Assembly: GCA_900316675.1 (NCBI GenBank)
Contig: ONDR01000005.1
Location: forward strand, 128,321 to 192,320
Source: an uncultured Bacteroidales bacterium
GTDB taxonomy: Bacteria > Bacteroidota > Bacteroidia > Bacteroidales > UBA932
Direction: 5' to 3'
Length of the DNA: 64,000 nucleotides
The position numbers and the translations under genes were made by a program. How positions within the stretch are numbered: the stretch's first letter is position 1; every line of letters begins with the position of its first letter. The notes beneath the pieces are model-generated. The model was given only the letters and a program-made list of their open reading frames with translations. It was not told where the DNA came from and made no database searches. Positions 33,968-42,874 of this stretch are shown piece after piece.

Positions 33968-34295
33968 CTGGACTTGTAACCAAAGGCCCGGAAATGTAAC
34001 TGGAACTTTGGCCCGGTTACAAAAAAAGTAACTGACAAAAATTTGGTTACAAGTTTGGTTACAGATTTGGTTACGCGCTAAAAGATTGAAAAATAACAAG
34101 TTATAGTAATATGTAACTATGTAACTGAAAATATGTATAAAAATGTGTTGTTTAATAGTTTAGTGATTTTTCAAGGGCGTAAGGACGCATAACGCGTACA
34201 CGTACGCGCGACCCCAAAAAGTAGGTTACGTGTGTATATGTATAGAGTTAGCGAAATTCCGGTTACACTGGTTACGAAGTTACAAAGACCGCAAA
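33968..34295. other. Non-coding region with 12-bp iterons; candidate replication origin
   Basis: This AT-rich gap of about 330 bp holds three perfect-phase 12-bp tandem repeats of the form (A/G)nTTTGGTTAC at 34039-34074. Many further GTAAC/GTTAC words in both orientations run from 33965 to 34280. It lies directly between the primase-helicase and VRR-NUC/helicase genes. Iterons next to an initiator gene are typical of origins. No gene is seen; a promoter for the following genes probably lies near 34100-34250. Confidence 0.5.
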
Positions 34296-34625
34296 ATGGA
34301 CAAGAAGATAGAAAACATAGTGAGACACGCCGACGTATCGGAAAAGGCTATAGAAGCCTACCTGGTGCGGCGGGTAAAAGACCTGGGCGGCGTGTGCCTA
34401 AAATACAGTAACCCTGGCGTGGTAGGTTACCCGGATCGTGTGCTATTGTTTCCGGGTGGCTTCGTGGTATGGGTGGAACTTAAGAGCAAAGGCAAAAAGC
34501 CTACAAAGGTGCAGCAGCTGCGTATAGCCCAGCTGCGCCAGATGGGCCATAACGTAGCAGTGGTGGACAGCAAAGACCAGGTGGACACCCTGCTGCAAGC
34601 CGTGGACTTTGTAAAGGACTTATAA
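34296..34625 (+). CDS. VRR-NUC domain nuclease
   Basis: A 109-residue protein with the PD-(D/E)xK core of phage VRR-NUC proteins: GGVCLKYSNPGVVGYPDRVLL (catalytic Asp in PDR) and VVWVELKSKGKKPT (ExK). ATG at 34296 gives the usual short N-terminal helix; an in-frame Met 22 codons upstream would run through the repeat region. It is paired with an SNF2 helicase 1 bp downstream, a standard phage replication/recombination module acting on branched DNA. Confidence 0.9.
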   Translation: MDKKIENIVRHADVSEKAIEAYLVRRVKDLGGVCLKYSNPGVVGYPDRVLLFPGGFVVWVELKSKGKKPTKVQQLRIAQLRQMGHNVAVVDSKDQVDTLLQAVDFVKDL

Positions 34626-34626
34626 G

Positions 34627-36000
34627 ATGCTGTACAGACCTTACGACTACCAGCGTACTGCTACGAAGTGGATATTAGACCACCCGCGCTGCGGCCTGTT
34701 TCTCGATATGGGCCTGGGCAAGACGGTAAGCACCCTTACCGCCGTGCAGCAGCTTATCGACGACTGCGAAGTGGACAAAGTGCTGGTGGTGGCTCCTAAG
34801 AAAGTGGCCGAAACCACCTGGACGACCGAAGCCGCGAAGTGGGAACACCTGGGCGGCCTGCGGGTGGTAAAAGTGATGGGTACGGAAAAGCAGCGCAAAC
34901 TGGCCCTGGAGAAACCCGGCGACGTGTACGTTATAGGCCGCGACAGCTTCGTATGGCTGTGCGGTCTCTACGGCGGTATGCTTCCTTTCGACGTGCTGGT
35001 AATCGACGAATTAACCAGCTTTAAGTCCAGCAAGTCGCAGCGGTTTAAGGCTATGCGTATAGCCACGCCGACGGTGCAGCGCGTTATCGGCCTTACCGGC
35101 ACGCCGGCACCTAACGGCCTGGTCGATCTGTGGGCGCAAATGTACTGCTTGGATATGGGCGACCGTCTGGGCAAGTCCGTAACCAGGTATAAGGAAACGT
35201 ATTTCGATATACACAAATGGAATAACATAGAAGTGCGTGCTACCTGTAAGTCCGGCTGTGAAAAGATTATACGCGACAAGATAGCCGACATTTGCCTAAG
35301 TATGCAGGCTAAGGACTATTTGCAGCTGCCAGACTTGCTGATACATACCGAACGCGTGGAGCTGTCCCCGGCCATTATGGCCAAATACACGGCTTTTGAG
35401 CGCGAAAAGGTGCTGGAATTTAAGACCGAACACGGCGACGAACCGGCAAACGTCCTGGCTAATTCTGCCGCCGGCCTTATGAACAAGCTAAGCCAGTTTG
35501 CAAACGGTGCCGTGTATGACGACGACCGGCAGGCCCACGAAGTCCACGACGAAAAGCTGGATAGGCTGGCCGAACTGGTAGAAGCCGCTAACAGCCCGGT
35601 GCTGGTCTTCTACCAGTACAAACACGATATAGACCGGATCGCCCGGAAACTGAAAGGCTACAAGGTGGTGGCTTACCAGGGCGAAGCCCAGCTGCTGGAC
35701 TGGAACGCCGGCAAGATAGACGTACTGCTGGCGCATCCTGCCAGCACGGCTTACGGTCTCAATATGCAGCAAGGCGGCCATTATATCGTATGGTTTGGCA
35801 CCGGCTGGAACCTGGAATTATACCAGCAGGCAAACGCCCGCCTGCACAGGCAGGGCCAGCAGTACCCTGTTACTGTGTATAAGCTGCTGTGCGCGCATAC
35901 TGTGGATGAAAGGGCTAACGCAGCCTTAGAGAGCAAAAAGGGGGTGCAGCAGTCCTTACTGGATAGCCTAAACTATTTACTGCGGAAGCATAATTTATAA
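34627..36000 (+). CDS. SNF2-family DNA helicase
   Basis: A 457-residue SF2 ATPase. Motif I is FLDMGLGKTVSTLTA (about 25-39), motif II VIDELTSFKSSKSQR (DELT in place of DEAH, about 126), motif III GLTGTPAPNGLVDLW, and motif VI NARLHRQGQ (about 408). It is typical of the short phage helicases placed next to VRR-NUC. Its stop overlaps the next start (TAATG). Confidence 0.92.
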   Translation: MLYRPYDYQRTATKWILDHPRCGLFLDMGLGKTVSTLTAVQQLIDDCEVDKVLVVAPKKVAETTWTTEAAKWEHLGGLRVVKVMGTEKQRKLALEKPGDVYVIGRDSFVWLCGLYGGMLPFDVLVIDELTSFKSSKSQRFKAMRIATPTVQRVIGLTGTPAPNGLVDLWAQMYCLDMGDRLGKSVTRYKETYFDIHKWNNIEVRATCKSGCEKIIRDKIADICLSMQAKDYLQLPDLLIHTERVELSPAIMAKYTAFEREKVLEFKTEHGDEPANVLANSAAGLMNKLSQFANGAVYDDDRQAHEVHDEKLDRLAELVEAANSPVLVFYQYKHDIDRIARKLKGYKVVAYQGEAQLLDWNAGKIDVLLAHPASTAYGLNMQQGGHYIVWFGTGWNLELYQQANARLHRQGQQYPVTVYKLLCAHTVDERANAALESKKGVQQSLLDSLNYLLRKHNL

Positions 36001-36281
36001 TGAAGAAACGAAGACGTATAAACGTATCTGTGGACGAAGCGCAGTACGAAAGACTGCTGGCGTTACAAAAGGCTTATGGCTTTAAGAACGTCTGCGAACT
36101 AACGCGCGCTTTGCTGAATATCCTAACCCAGTACACCGACGCAGCAGCCGGTAGGCGACAGCGGCAGCCGGTTTCTGTGGGGGATGATATTTTGGATATG
36201 TTTAACGACCTGGGCGACTGGGAAACAACCCCCGGCAACGTCCAGCCGGCAACCCGCCGACGCAAGGGCGGCGACTATTAG
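36000..36281 (+). CDS. Phage protein, possibly ribbon-helix-helix regulator
   Basis: A 93-residue basic protein. The start RRRINVSVDEAQYERLLALQKAYG has the strand-helix-helix pattern of small DNA-binding regulators. The C-terminus is Arg/Lys-rich (ATRRRKGGDY). It lies between the helicase and the HNH gene, often the place of late-gene regulators. Assignment is by pattern only. Confidence 0.55.
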   Translation: MKKRRRINVSVDEAQYERLLALQKAYGFKNVCELTRALLNILTQYTDAAAGRRQRQPVSVGDDILDMFNDLGDWETTPGNVQPATRRRKGGDY

Positions 36282-36289
36282 ACAGAGCT

Positions 36290-36622
36290 ATGGCAAAGGA
36301 CAAAGACTACGTGCAGCTGATCCATACCGAACGGTGGCTGCGCCTGCGTAAAGAGAAGCTGACGGCACAGCCCCTGTGCGAAAGGTGCCAGCAGCTGGGC
36401 ATCGTAACGCCTGCTACCGAAGTACACCACGTTACACCTGTGGAAGATGGGCTGACGTATGCGGCGAAGCAGCGGTTAATGTACGACCCGCATAACCTGC
36501 GGGCTTTGTGCCACGCCTGTCACGTCCAGACGCACACAGAGCTGGGCCGCTGTGGCAAAGAAGCAACAAAGCGACGGAACGCAGCGCAAGTGGCGGCGGC
36601 CCTGGATAAATTTTTTGGCTGA
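36290..36622 (+). CDS. HNH endonuclease associated with packaging
   Basis: A 110-residue HNH protein: LCERCQQLGIVTPATEVHHVTP (first zinc cysteines and the HH catalytic pair) and DPHNLRALCHACHVQTH (Asn, zinc cysteines, second His). HNH proteins directly upstream of TerS/TerL are part of the DNA-cutting machinery of HK97-like cos phages, and this gene has exactly that position. It starts 8 bp after the preceding gene. Confidence 0.9.
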   Translation: MAKDKDYVQLIHTERWLRLRKEKLTAQPLCERCQQLGIVTPATEVHHVTPVEDGLTYAAKQRLMYDPHNLRALCHACHVQTHTELGRCGKEATKRRNAAQVAAALDKFFG

Positions 36623-36809
36623 CAGGGGGGGGTATTTTTTTAAGGCAGGGGGTATGCCGTTAAACCTCGCCCCCAGTCTCGAACGACGATTTTTTAATTT
36701 TTGGGTTTCCGGAACTTTGGCCCAAATTTCCCCAAAGCGTGCGAAAATTTCCGGAAAACGTGCTAAACCCGCAGAAAACGTGCGAAAAAATGCAAAAAGT
36801 GTTTGAAAT
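36623..36809. other. Non-coding gap before terminase; candidate cos/terminase-binding region
   Basis: A 187-bp gap between HNH and TerS. It contains CGTGC at 36738, 36759 and 36779, spaced 21 and 20 bp (two helical turns), each followed by an A-rich stretch. It also has a G8 run (36625-36632) and GGCAGGGGGTA at 36643. Phased repeats beside an HNH/TerS pair suggest the packaging start site. No gene is seen. Confidence 0.45.
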
Positions 36810-37202
36810 ATGGCAGAAAACGTAAAAACGGTAGAGGATTACCGGAAGCAGATAGTTAAGGCCCTTAAGGCCGCCGGCACCTACAGCAAAGGCGTGGATA
36901 TGCAGGTACAGTCCCTGGCTTCCGCGCTGCGCGCCCTGGATATGGCTAACGCCCAGATCGACACGCTGGACAAAGTTACCGTAGAGGAAGAAACCCGGTA
37001 CGGCTGGAAGCTGGCACCGCACCCGGCCTTTAAGGTGCTGAAAGAACAGCAGGACACCGTTACCCGCCAGATGAAAATTTTAGGACTGACGACCGAACAG
37101 CTGGCCGGCACCGACGACACCGACCCGCTGGTGGAGCTTACCAAAAAGGTAGTGAAGTCCGGCAAGAAAAAGCCGGTAGTAATTAAGCCGGATGCTGACT
37201 AA
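36810..37202 (+). CDS. Terminase small subunit (P27 family)
   Basis: A 130-residue protein with N-terminal helices suited to DNA binding (KTVEDYRKQIVKALKAAGTYS) and a C-terminal segment KILGLTTEQLAG typical of P27-like small terminases. It ends with a basic tail. TerS recognises the packaging site and loads the large subunit, which begins at the next base after its stop codon. Confidence 0.85.
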   Translation: MAENVKTVEDYRKQIVKALKAAGTYSKGVDMQVQSLASALRALDMANAQIDTLDKVTVEEETRYGWKLAPHPAFKVLKEQQDTVTRQMKILGLTTEQLAGTDDTDPLVELTKKVVKSGKKKPVVIKPDAD

Positions 37203-38909
37203 ATGACAGAGGAAGAAAAAGACAGACTGCGGCAGGCCAAAGCCGACGTTACCGCTGCACTGGCGGCGGTGCGTATAGAAGATTACCGCCTGGGCGAAGT
37301 GGACGTGCGTATAGAAATGTATCTGCGCGAAGTGGCCACTAACCCGGACGGCCACAACCTGTACGAACAGCTGGCCGCGCTGCGCTTCTTTTACTTCTGC
37401 CGGAAGTACGGTATAAACGTTTCCGAAGTCGTAAAGTTTTTTACCCTGTACGAAAGCCTGTATTTTCCTGGCAAGGCCGGGTTACAGACGTACCGCCTTA
37501 CGCCGGTGCAGGCTTTCCAGTTTGCCCATATCTTTGCTTTCTGGCAGGATGGCCGGCGGGTTATACGCGAAGTGCTGCTGTACGTCCCACGTAAGTTTTC
37601 CAAGACTACCAGCAGCGCGTCCCTGGCGGTAAACGACCTGCTGTACGGCGACGCTAACGCAGAGTGCTACACCGGTGCCAACAGTAACGACCAGGCTAAA
37701 AAGTGCTTCGACGTGATCCGTAACTGCGTGCGGAAGTTAGACCCGCTGGAAAGGCGGTACCGGATAAACGAAGAAAGCATAAAATCTAAGCGCAGCGACC
37801 GGCAGGCTTTCTGCCAGTGTCTTACCGCGAACGCCCGCACCAAAGACGGACTGAACGCCAGCACGGTAATTATGGACGAATTTAGCCAGGCCACAAACAG
37901 CGACCTGCTAAACGTCCTTACCACGTCTATGGGTGTGCGGGAAAACCCGCTGACGACTATAATAACGACGGCTTCGGACGTTTTCGATGGGCCGTTTTAC
38001 GAAATGCTGCAAGGCTACAAAGCCCTGCTGCTGGGCGAATATGAAGACGACAGCGTGTTTGCCCATATTTTTGAACCAGACCTGGACGACCCGGAAGACA
38101 GCGAAGACACCTGGCGCAAGGTACACCCGCACTTAGGCGTAACGGTGTCTATGGACTTCTACAGAAGTGAGTACGCCAAAGCCCTGCGTAACGGATCGGA
38201 AGCTATGCTGGCTTTCCGTACTAAGCTGCTGAACGTGTACGCCGAAAATGAGCAGCGCAGCTGGATAAGCAGCACCCTGGCGCGCTCCATTTCCCGGCCT
38301 ATGCCGCTGGACGCTATAAAGGGTCGACCGGACGCTATGGTAGCTATCGACCTTTCGGAAAGCGACGACTTTAGCGCGGTAACTATGGGCCTATACGACG
38401 CGGGCAAAAAGTCGTTTTACTTCCATACCGCCTACTTTTTCCCGGACGGCGCGCTACCTGGCCACCCTAACGAAAAGCTGTACCGCACCTGGGCCGATAA
38501 AGGCTACCTGCGGCTGACCCACGGCGACGTTATCGACTACCGGGCTATCGTGGACTACATACTGTACCTTAACGAAGTGGTGCGCATCCTTAATATCGGT
38601 TACGACCCCTGGAAGTCGCAGGAAGTAATAAATATGCTGGCGGCCAGTGGTGCCGGTAACGTGATTAAGGGCGTGCGCCAGACGTACGGAAACTTTACGG
38701 CCCCGGTAGAAAGTTTTGAACACGGCGCGAAAACCGGCCACGTCTTTATTAACGATAACCCGATAAACGCCTACTGCTTCGGTAACGCCGTGCTGGATAC
38801 CGACAAACTGGAAAACTGCAAGCCCATAAAGCGCAAGGCTACACAGAAAATCGACGGCGTTATTACTATGCTTATGGATATGCGCCTATTTATCGACTAT
38901 GAAAGGTAA
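37203..38909 (+). CDS. Terminase large subunit
   Basis: A 568-residue packaging motor of the HK97/P27 type. The N-terminal ATPase shows a Walker A-like YVPRKFSKTTSSAS (about 122-136) and Walker B TVIMDEFSQ (about 220). The C-terminal nuclease shows MVAIDLSESDDFSAVT (about 379) and a late INAYCFGNAVL-type segment with acidic ligands. It pumps and cuts concatemeric DNA. The 3' end overlaps a small gene by 11 bp. Confidence 0.94.
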   Translation: MTEEEKDRLRQAKADVTAALAAVRIEDYRLGEVDVRIEMYLREVATNPDGHNLYEQLAALRFFYFCRKYGINVSEVVKFFTLYESLYFPGKAGLQTYRLTPVQAFQFAHIFAFWQDGRRVIREVLLYVPRKFSKTTSSASLAVNDLLYGDANAECYTGANSNDQAKKCFDVIRNCVRKLDPLERRYRINEESIKSKRSDRQAFCQCLTANARTKDGLNASTVIMDEFSQATNSDLLNVLTTSMGVRENPLTTIITTASDVFDGPFYEMLQGYKALLLGEYEDDSVFAHIFEPDLDDPEDSEDTWRKVHPHLGVTVSMDFYRSEYAKALRNGSEAMLAFRTKLLNVYAENEQRSWISSTLARSISRPMPLDAIKGRPDAMVAIDLSESDDFSAVTMGLYDAGKKSFYFHTAYFFPDGALPGHPNEKLYRTWADKGYLRLTHGDVIDYRAIVDYILYLNEVVRILNIGYDPWKSQEVINMLAASGAGNVIKGVRQTYGNFTAPVESFEHGAKTGHVFINDNPINAYCFGNAVLDTDKLENCKPIKRKATQKIDGVITMLMDMRLFIDYER

Positions 38910-39105
38910 ACGCTATACCCTGGCCACGATCCAGCCCGGCGACACTTTCCACCTGTTTAGGGATAAGTGCCATTTTGTCGGCACGCTCAAAGATGGGCAG
39001 GAAACCTTATACACGTACTGGCGGTGGAACCGGTACAGCCGCCGGCGTGTCTATGTAACGCAGCCCGCCTGGGCGTTTGAACTTGATTTGGCCTATGCAG
39101 TTTAA
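38899..39105 (+). CDS. Small phage protein, unknown function
   Basis: A 68-residue basic, aromatic-rich protein (MKGKRYTLATIQPGDTFHLF) overlapping both TerL and the next gene by 11 bp. The overlaps and matching codon use argue that it is real. No family recognised. Confidence 0.55.
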   Translation: MKGKRYTLATIQPGDTFHLFRDKCHFVGTLKDGQETLYTYWRWNRYSRRRVYVTQPAWAFELDLAYAV

Positions 39106-39337
39106 GGTTTATAGCAGGAAGTACCGGGACGTTATGGCGGCCTATGGCCGGTACCTGGCACCGTACTACGACAGGGCCGCGTGCTATGAGTACCGCGAAG
39201 CCGTTATTAACCTGGAAACCGTGGGCGACTTCTGGGAGCTGTGGCAGAGCATCGGCCAGCCTGTCCAGATGGACGGTAACCGGCTTATGATCTGCGACGC
39301 GCCGCCGGACTTAGACGCGTATATGCACAGGCAATAA
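39095..39337 (+). CDS. Small phage protein, unknown function
   Basis: An 80-residue protein (MQFKVYSRKYRDVMAAYGRY). ATG at 39095 is chosen over 39077 because it gives an 11-bp overlap like the preceding pair. It is followed by a 144-bp gap, AT-rich and without a gene, before the portal gene. That gap holds ATGCGCCCATTTTTC (39442-39456), which recurs upstream of the integrase. Confidence 0.55.
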   Translation: MQFKVYSRKYRDVMAAYGRYLAPYYDRAACYEYREAVINLETVGDFWELWQSIGQPVQMDGNRLMICDAPPDLDAYMHRQ

Positions 39338-39481
39338 AAAGGCCCGCGAAAAATTTTTCATTTTTTTTGCACCACTATCTGCCAAATTTTACCCTAATAC
39401 ACCGAAATACAACAATTTACGCCAAAAAGTTGGGTGCCAAAATGCGCCCATTTTTCCTATAGAGTAGAAGCACCTACGCAA

Positions 39482-40759
39482 ATGGGATTTTTTGGGTACA
39501 TACTGAACTACTTTAGGCGGGAGACCGCCGCGCCTGCTGGACAGGATGCGGCGGCTACCGCTGACGGTAAAGGCGACCAGCCGCTGACCCCCCGCCAGGG
39601 CGGGACGTGGTGGCCGTCCTATACCGGCCAGACGGCCTTATGCGTGGCGACGGTGTACCGCTGCGTGAAATTCGTAGCCGAAAGTGTCGCTAACCTCAAC
39701 GTGCAGTATTTGCGCCGTAAAGGTAGCATCTTCGTGGAAGACCGCGATAGCCGCCTGTCTTACCTGCTGAACGTCCAGCCGGACGTAGCTATTAGTGCTT
39801 TCGACTTCTGGGTGCAGGTGGTACAAAATATCCTGCTGGACGGTAACGCTTATATCGTGCCTATCTACAGCCCTGTAACTATGGACTTCGACCGGCTGGC
39901 CTTGTGCGGGCGCGGTACGGTCGCCCATAACACGATAAGCGACACGTACACGGTACGCGACACCGTAAACGGCATCTACGGCACCTACGACGAAGACGAA
40001 ATTATACACCTTAAGGGCCTTACCACCTACGACAGCAAGGTAGGCATTTCCGTGCTGACCTTTGCCCGGCTTACGCTGGACATAGCCGCTGTGGGAGACG
40101 CTGAGACCTACGACCGCTTTAAGAACGGTGGCAACGTGCGCGGGATCGTCTCTAACGACACCAGCGTGCGCGGCTTTGGAGAGTACCAGGACAAAGAACT
40201 GGAAAAGACAGCCGAAAGCATCGACGACCGGTTTAGGCACGGCGAACGTATCGTAAGTCTGCCTGGCCAGGTAGAGTTTAAGCAGCTTTCTTTGTCCAGC
40301 ACGGATATGCAGTTTTTGGAAAGCCGCAAGTTTACCGTTAGGGATATTTGCCGCTTCTTTGGCGTGCATCCGTCTTTCGTCTTCGACGACACCAGCAATA
40401 ACTACAAGTCTGCCGAAATGGCTAACGTGGCTTTCCTTAGCAACACGTTAAACCCGTTGCTGCGCAAGATTGAAAACGAGCTGCAAAGAAAGCTGTTTAG
40501 CCCGGCTATGTACGGTAAGCGCAAGGTACAGTTTGACCGGCGCGGCCTGTACGCCTGCGACCTGGAAAGCCGCGTAAAGTACCAGGCTGATACTATCGCC
40601 GCCGGCATCTACACTGTAAACGAGTGGCGGCAGGAAGAAAACAAGCCCGCCGTAGATGGCGGCGACACCGTACTGGTGTCTGCGAACCTTAAGAGCATTA
40701 ACGAGCTGTCGGCCCCGGCCCCGGCTCCAAATACCCCTACCGATGGAAAAGAGGAATAA
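39482..40759 (+). CDS. Portal protein (HK97 family)
   Basis: A 425-residue protein. ATG at 39482 (MGFFGYILNYFRRE) matches the usual beginning of HK97 portals; a Met 16 codons upstream lies in non-coding-like sequence. Typical elements follow: CVATVYRCVKFVAESVANL, LLNVQPD, QNILLDGNAYI, EIIHLKGLTTYDSKVGISVL, and FFGVHPSFVFDDTSNNYKSAEMANVAFL near the C-terminus. It forms the dodecameric DNA entry ring. It overlaps the protease gene by 17 bp. Confidence 0.95.
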   Translation: MGFFGYILNYFRRETAAPAGQDAAATADGKGDQPLTPRQGGTWWPSYTGQTALCVATVYRCVKFVAESVANLNVQYLRRKGSIFVEDRDSRLSYLLNVQPDVAISAFDFWVQVVQNILLDGNAYIVPIYSPVTMDFDRLALCGRGTVAHNTISDTYTVRDTVNGIYGTYDEDEIIHLKGLTTYDSKVGISVLTFARLTLDIAAVGDAETYDRFKNGGNVRGIVSNDTSVRGFGEYQDKELEKTAESIDDRFRHGERIVSLPGQVEFKQLSLSSTDMQFLESRKFTVRDICRFFGVHPSFVFDDTSNNYKSAEMANVAFLSNTLNPLLRKIENELQRKLFSPAMYGKRKVQFDRRGLYACDLESRVKYQADTIAAGIYTVNEWRQEENKPAVDGGDTVLVSANLKSINELSAPAPAPNTPTDGKEE

Positions 40760-41444
40760 AAACGACCTGGTGCGGCGCGAAGTCGTCGTTACCTGCGCCG
40801 GTCTGCAAGTGCGCGAAGCGGCAGAGGGCGAAGCACCCAGCCGCACTATCATAGGCCGCGCGATCCTGTTTAACACGCCGTCTGCGCCGCTGTGGAGCGA
40901 CGAAGACGAAGAAGCGCGCGAAATTATCGCGCCGTCGGCCATTACCAAAGAACTGCTGGACGGCTGCGACATTAAATTTACTATGTTCCACGACCGCCAG
41001 CTGATTTTGGCGCGCTCTAAAAACGGCAGCGGCACGCTGACCTATACCGTGGACGACCAGGGCGTTAGCTTTGAGTTTGACGCGCCTAACACCGCCGACG
41101 GCGACAAGGCCCTGGAACTGGTGCGCCGTGGCGACCTGGCCGGGTGCAGCTTTATGTTTTCGACCCACTACTGGGACGAAGCGTTTGTAACCCGCAGCGT
41201 GGAAGTCCGCGACGGACGCGCCTACATTACCTACACGGTAAAGGCCGTTACCGGCGTGTACGACTTTACCCTGGCAGCCGATCCGGCATACCCGGATACT
41301 TCCGTAGAAGCCCGCGAGTTTGCGCGCGATCTGCGCGAAGCCGCGAAGCCGGAAGACCCCGAACCCCCCAAAGTGGACACAGAGAAAGTAACAGCGCAGC
41401 TGCGCGAAATGCGAAACGCTGCTAATACTAAAGTTTTTGTTTAA
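40743..41444 (+). CDS. Prohead protease (HK97/S78 family)
   Basis: A 233-residue protein starting MEKRNKNDLVRREVVVTCAG at 40743. Visible are FHDRQLILARSKNGSGTL (catalytic His region) and DLAGCSFMFSTHYWDE (catalytic Ser in GCSF), as in S78 proteases. It matures the capsid by trimming the delta domain of the major capsid protein, encoded 19 bp downstream. Confidence 0.92.
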   Translation: MEKRNKNDLVRREVVVTCAGLQVREAAEGEAPSRTIIGRAILFNTPSAPLWSDEDEEAREIIAPSAITKELLDGCDIKFTMFHDRQLILARSKNGSGTLTYTVDDQGVSFEFDAPNTADGDKALELVRRGDLAGCSFMFSTHYWDEAFVTRSVEVRDGRAYITYTVKAVTGVYDFTLAADPAYPDTSVEAREFARDLREAAKPEDPEPPKVDTEKVTAQLREMRNAANTKVFV

Positions 41445-41463
41445 CCTCAAAAGTTTTTCAGCA

Positions 41464-42834
41464 ATGAAGAAAAACACTGTAAACGTACGCGAGCTGGTAG
41501 AACGCTACCAGACGAACTGCGAGCGCATCAATGCTATTGCTGATGCGTGCGAAACCGAGCAGCGCGAGCGCACCGAGGCCGAAACCAAAGAGTTTGAAGC
41601 CCTGGCCCGCGAAAACCAGCTGCTTGCTATGCGTATGCAGGCGGCCACCGCTGACCACCTGCGTGAGCATCCCAACGCCGTGGCCGACGCAGAAAAGCTG
41701 ATCCGTGAGAACGTGGCAGCTGGCCGCAAGACCGAAATTACCCTTATCCGCGAGGGCGAATTTGCCGGTATGATGGTCGCCGACGCTAACAACGGCGGTA
41801 TTATCCCCCTGTCTGTCCAGGACTTCATCGAGCCGCTGGTAGAGGGCTTTATTCTCCACAAAGTGGGCCTGCCTATGCCTACCGGCCTGGTGGGTGATTT
41901 CGTTTGGCCCATTTACGACACCGCCGAAGCCAGCATCGCCGGCGAGGGCGTGGCCCTTTCCGATAGCAAGATCGACCTTTCCAAGCTGACCGCCAGCCCG
42001 GAGCGTATTGGTATCGCTATCCCTGTTACCAACCAGGCTATTAACCAGTCTGCCGGCCTTATCGAGACGCTGGTTAAAAAGGTTATGCCGCAGGCCGTGG
42101 CCCAGCTGCTTAACAAGATCGTTTTCGGTCTTAGCAAGGCTGCCGGTGCTACGAACCTTATCGGCCCCTTTGCCCACATTATCGCAAAGGGCGGCGAAAG
42201 CCCCAGCACCGAAGACCAGCGTTACGCCGACAAAGTGGCGATCCACGAAGTGCCTACCTTTACCGAGCTTAACGCCGGTATGAAAGCAAAGGTACTGGAA
42301 ACCGGTATTGAGGGTAACCACCTTTGCTGGGTTATGACCAAATCTATGCAGGCTATCCTGGAGGGTACCCCTATCAACTCTAACGGCATCTTCGTGCCGA
42401 TGGTGCAGGACGGCAAGCTGGCCGGTCTCCCTATCCACACCAGCAACGTGGTGCGCAAGTCCGTGGTAACGTACAAGAAGTCCACCTATGCAGACAGCAC
42501 CTGCACCTGGGCTGAGTGCGACAAGCCCGCGCAGGCTTCCGGCATCCACTACAAGGTCGTCTGCACCCCCAACAACGAAGCCACCGTGCTGGCCGCGCTG
42601 GGTGTTACTGCAAGTAACAAGGTGGTGGAAATTACCACCCTTACCGAGTATATCGGCCTGGGCGACTGGGGCTACCAGCCTATGGGCCTTTTCAACGCCC
42701 TGCGTTTCATCGTCGATCCGTACAGCCAGGCCCGCAAAGACGCTGTGGACTTCGTGCTGAACTGCGACTACGCCACCAAGACCCTGCGCCCGGAAGCCTT
42801 CCTGCTGGGCGAAGCATCCGTGGCTAACAGCTAA
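41464..42834 (+). CDS. Major capsid protein (HK97 fold)
   Basis: A 456-residue HK97 gp5-like protein. Residues about 1-100 form a coiled, Glu/Arg-rich delta/scaffold domain (VRELVERYQTNCERINAIAD). The capsid core begins near IPLSVQDFIEPLVEGFILHK and continues with PAYDTAEAS-like loops (VWPIYDTAEASIAGEG) and LSDSKIDLSKLTASPERIGIAIPV. Codon use is more biased than its neighbours, consistent with the most abundant virion protein. Confidence 0.95.
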   Translation: MKKNTVNVRELVERYQTNCERINAIADACETEQRERTEAETKEFEALARENQLLAMRMQAATADHLREHPNAVADAEKLIRENVAAGRKTEITLIREGEFAGMMVADANNGGIIPLSVQDFIEPLVEGFILHKVGLPMPTGLVGDFVWPIYDTAEASIAGEGVALSDSKIDLSKLTASPERIGIAIPVTNQAINQSAGLIETLVKKVMPQAVAQLLNKIVFGLSKAAGATNLIGPFAHIIAKGGESPSTEDQRYADKVAIHEVPTFTELNAGMKAKVLETGIEGNHLCWVMTKSMQAILEGTPINSNGIFVPMVQDGKLAGLPIHTSNVVRKSVVTYKKSTYADSTCTWAECDKPAQASGIHYKVVCTPNNEATVLAALGVTASNKVVEITTLTEYIGLGDWGYQPMGLFNALRFIVDPYSQARKDAVDFVLNCDYATKTLRPEAFLLGEASVANS

Positions 42835-42874
42835 ACGTGGACTATCGACGTAGCACAAACTAAAGTTTAGGGTT

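Noticed and set aside
34230..34295. N-terminal extension of the VRR-NUC protein from the upstream Met
   Set aside because: The added 22 residues run through the GTTAC-repeat region and are unlike the family. ATG at 34296 gives the normal start.
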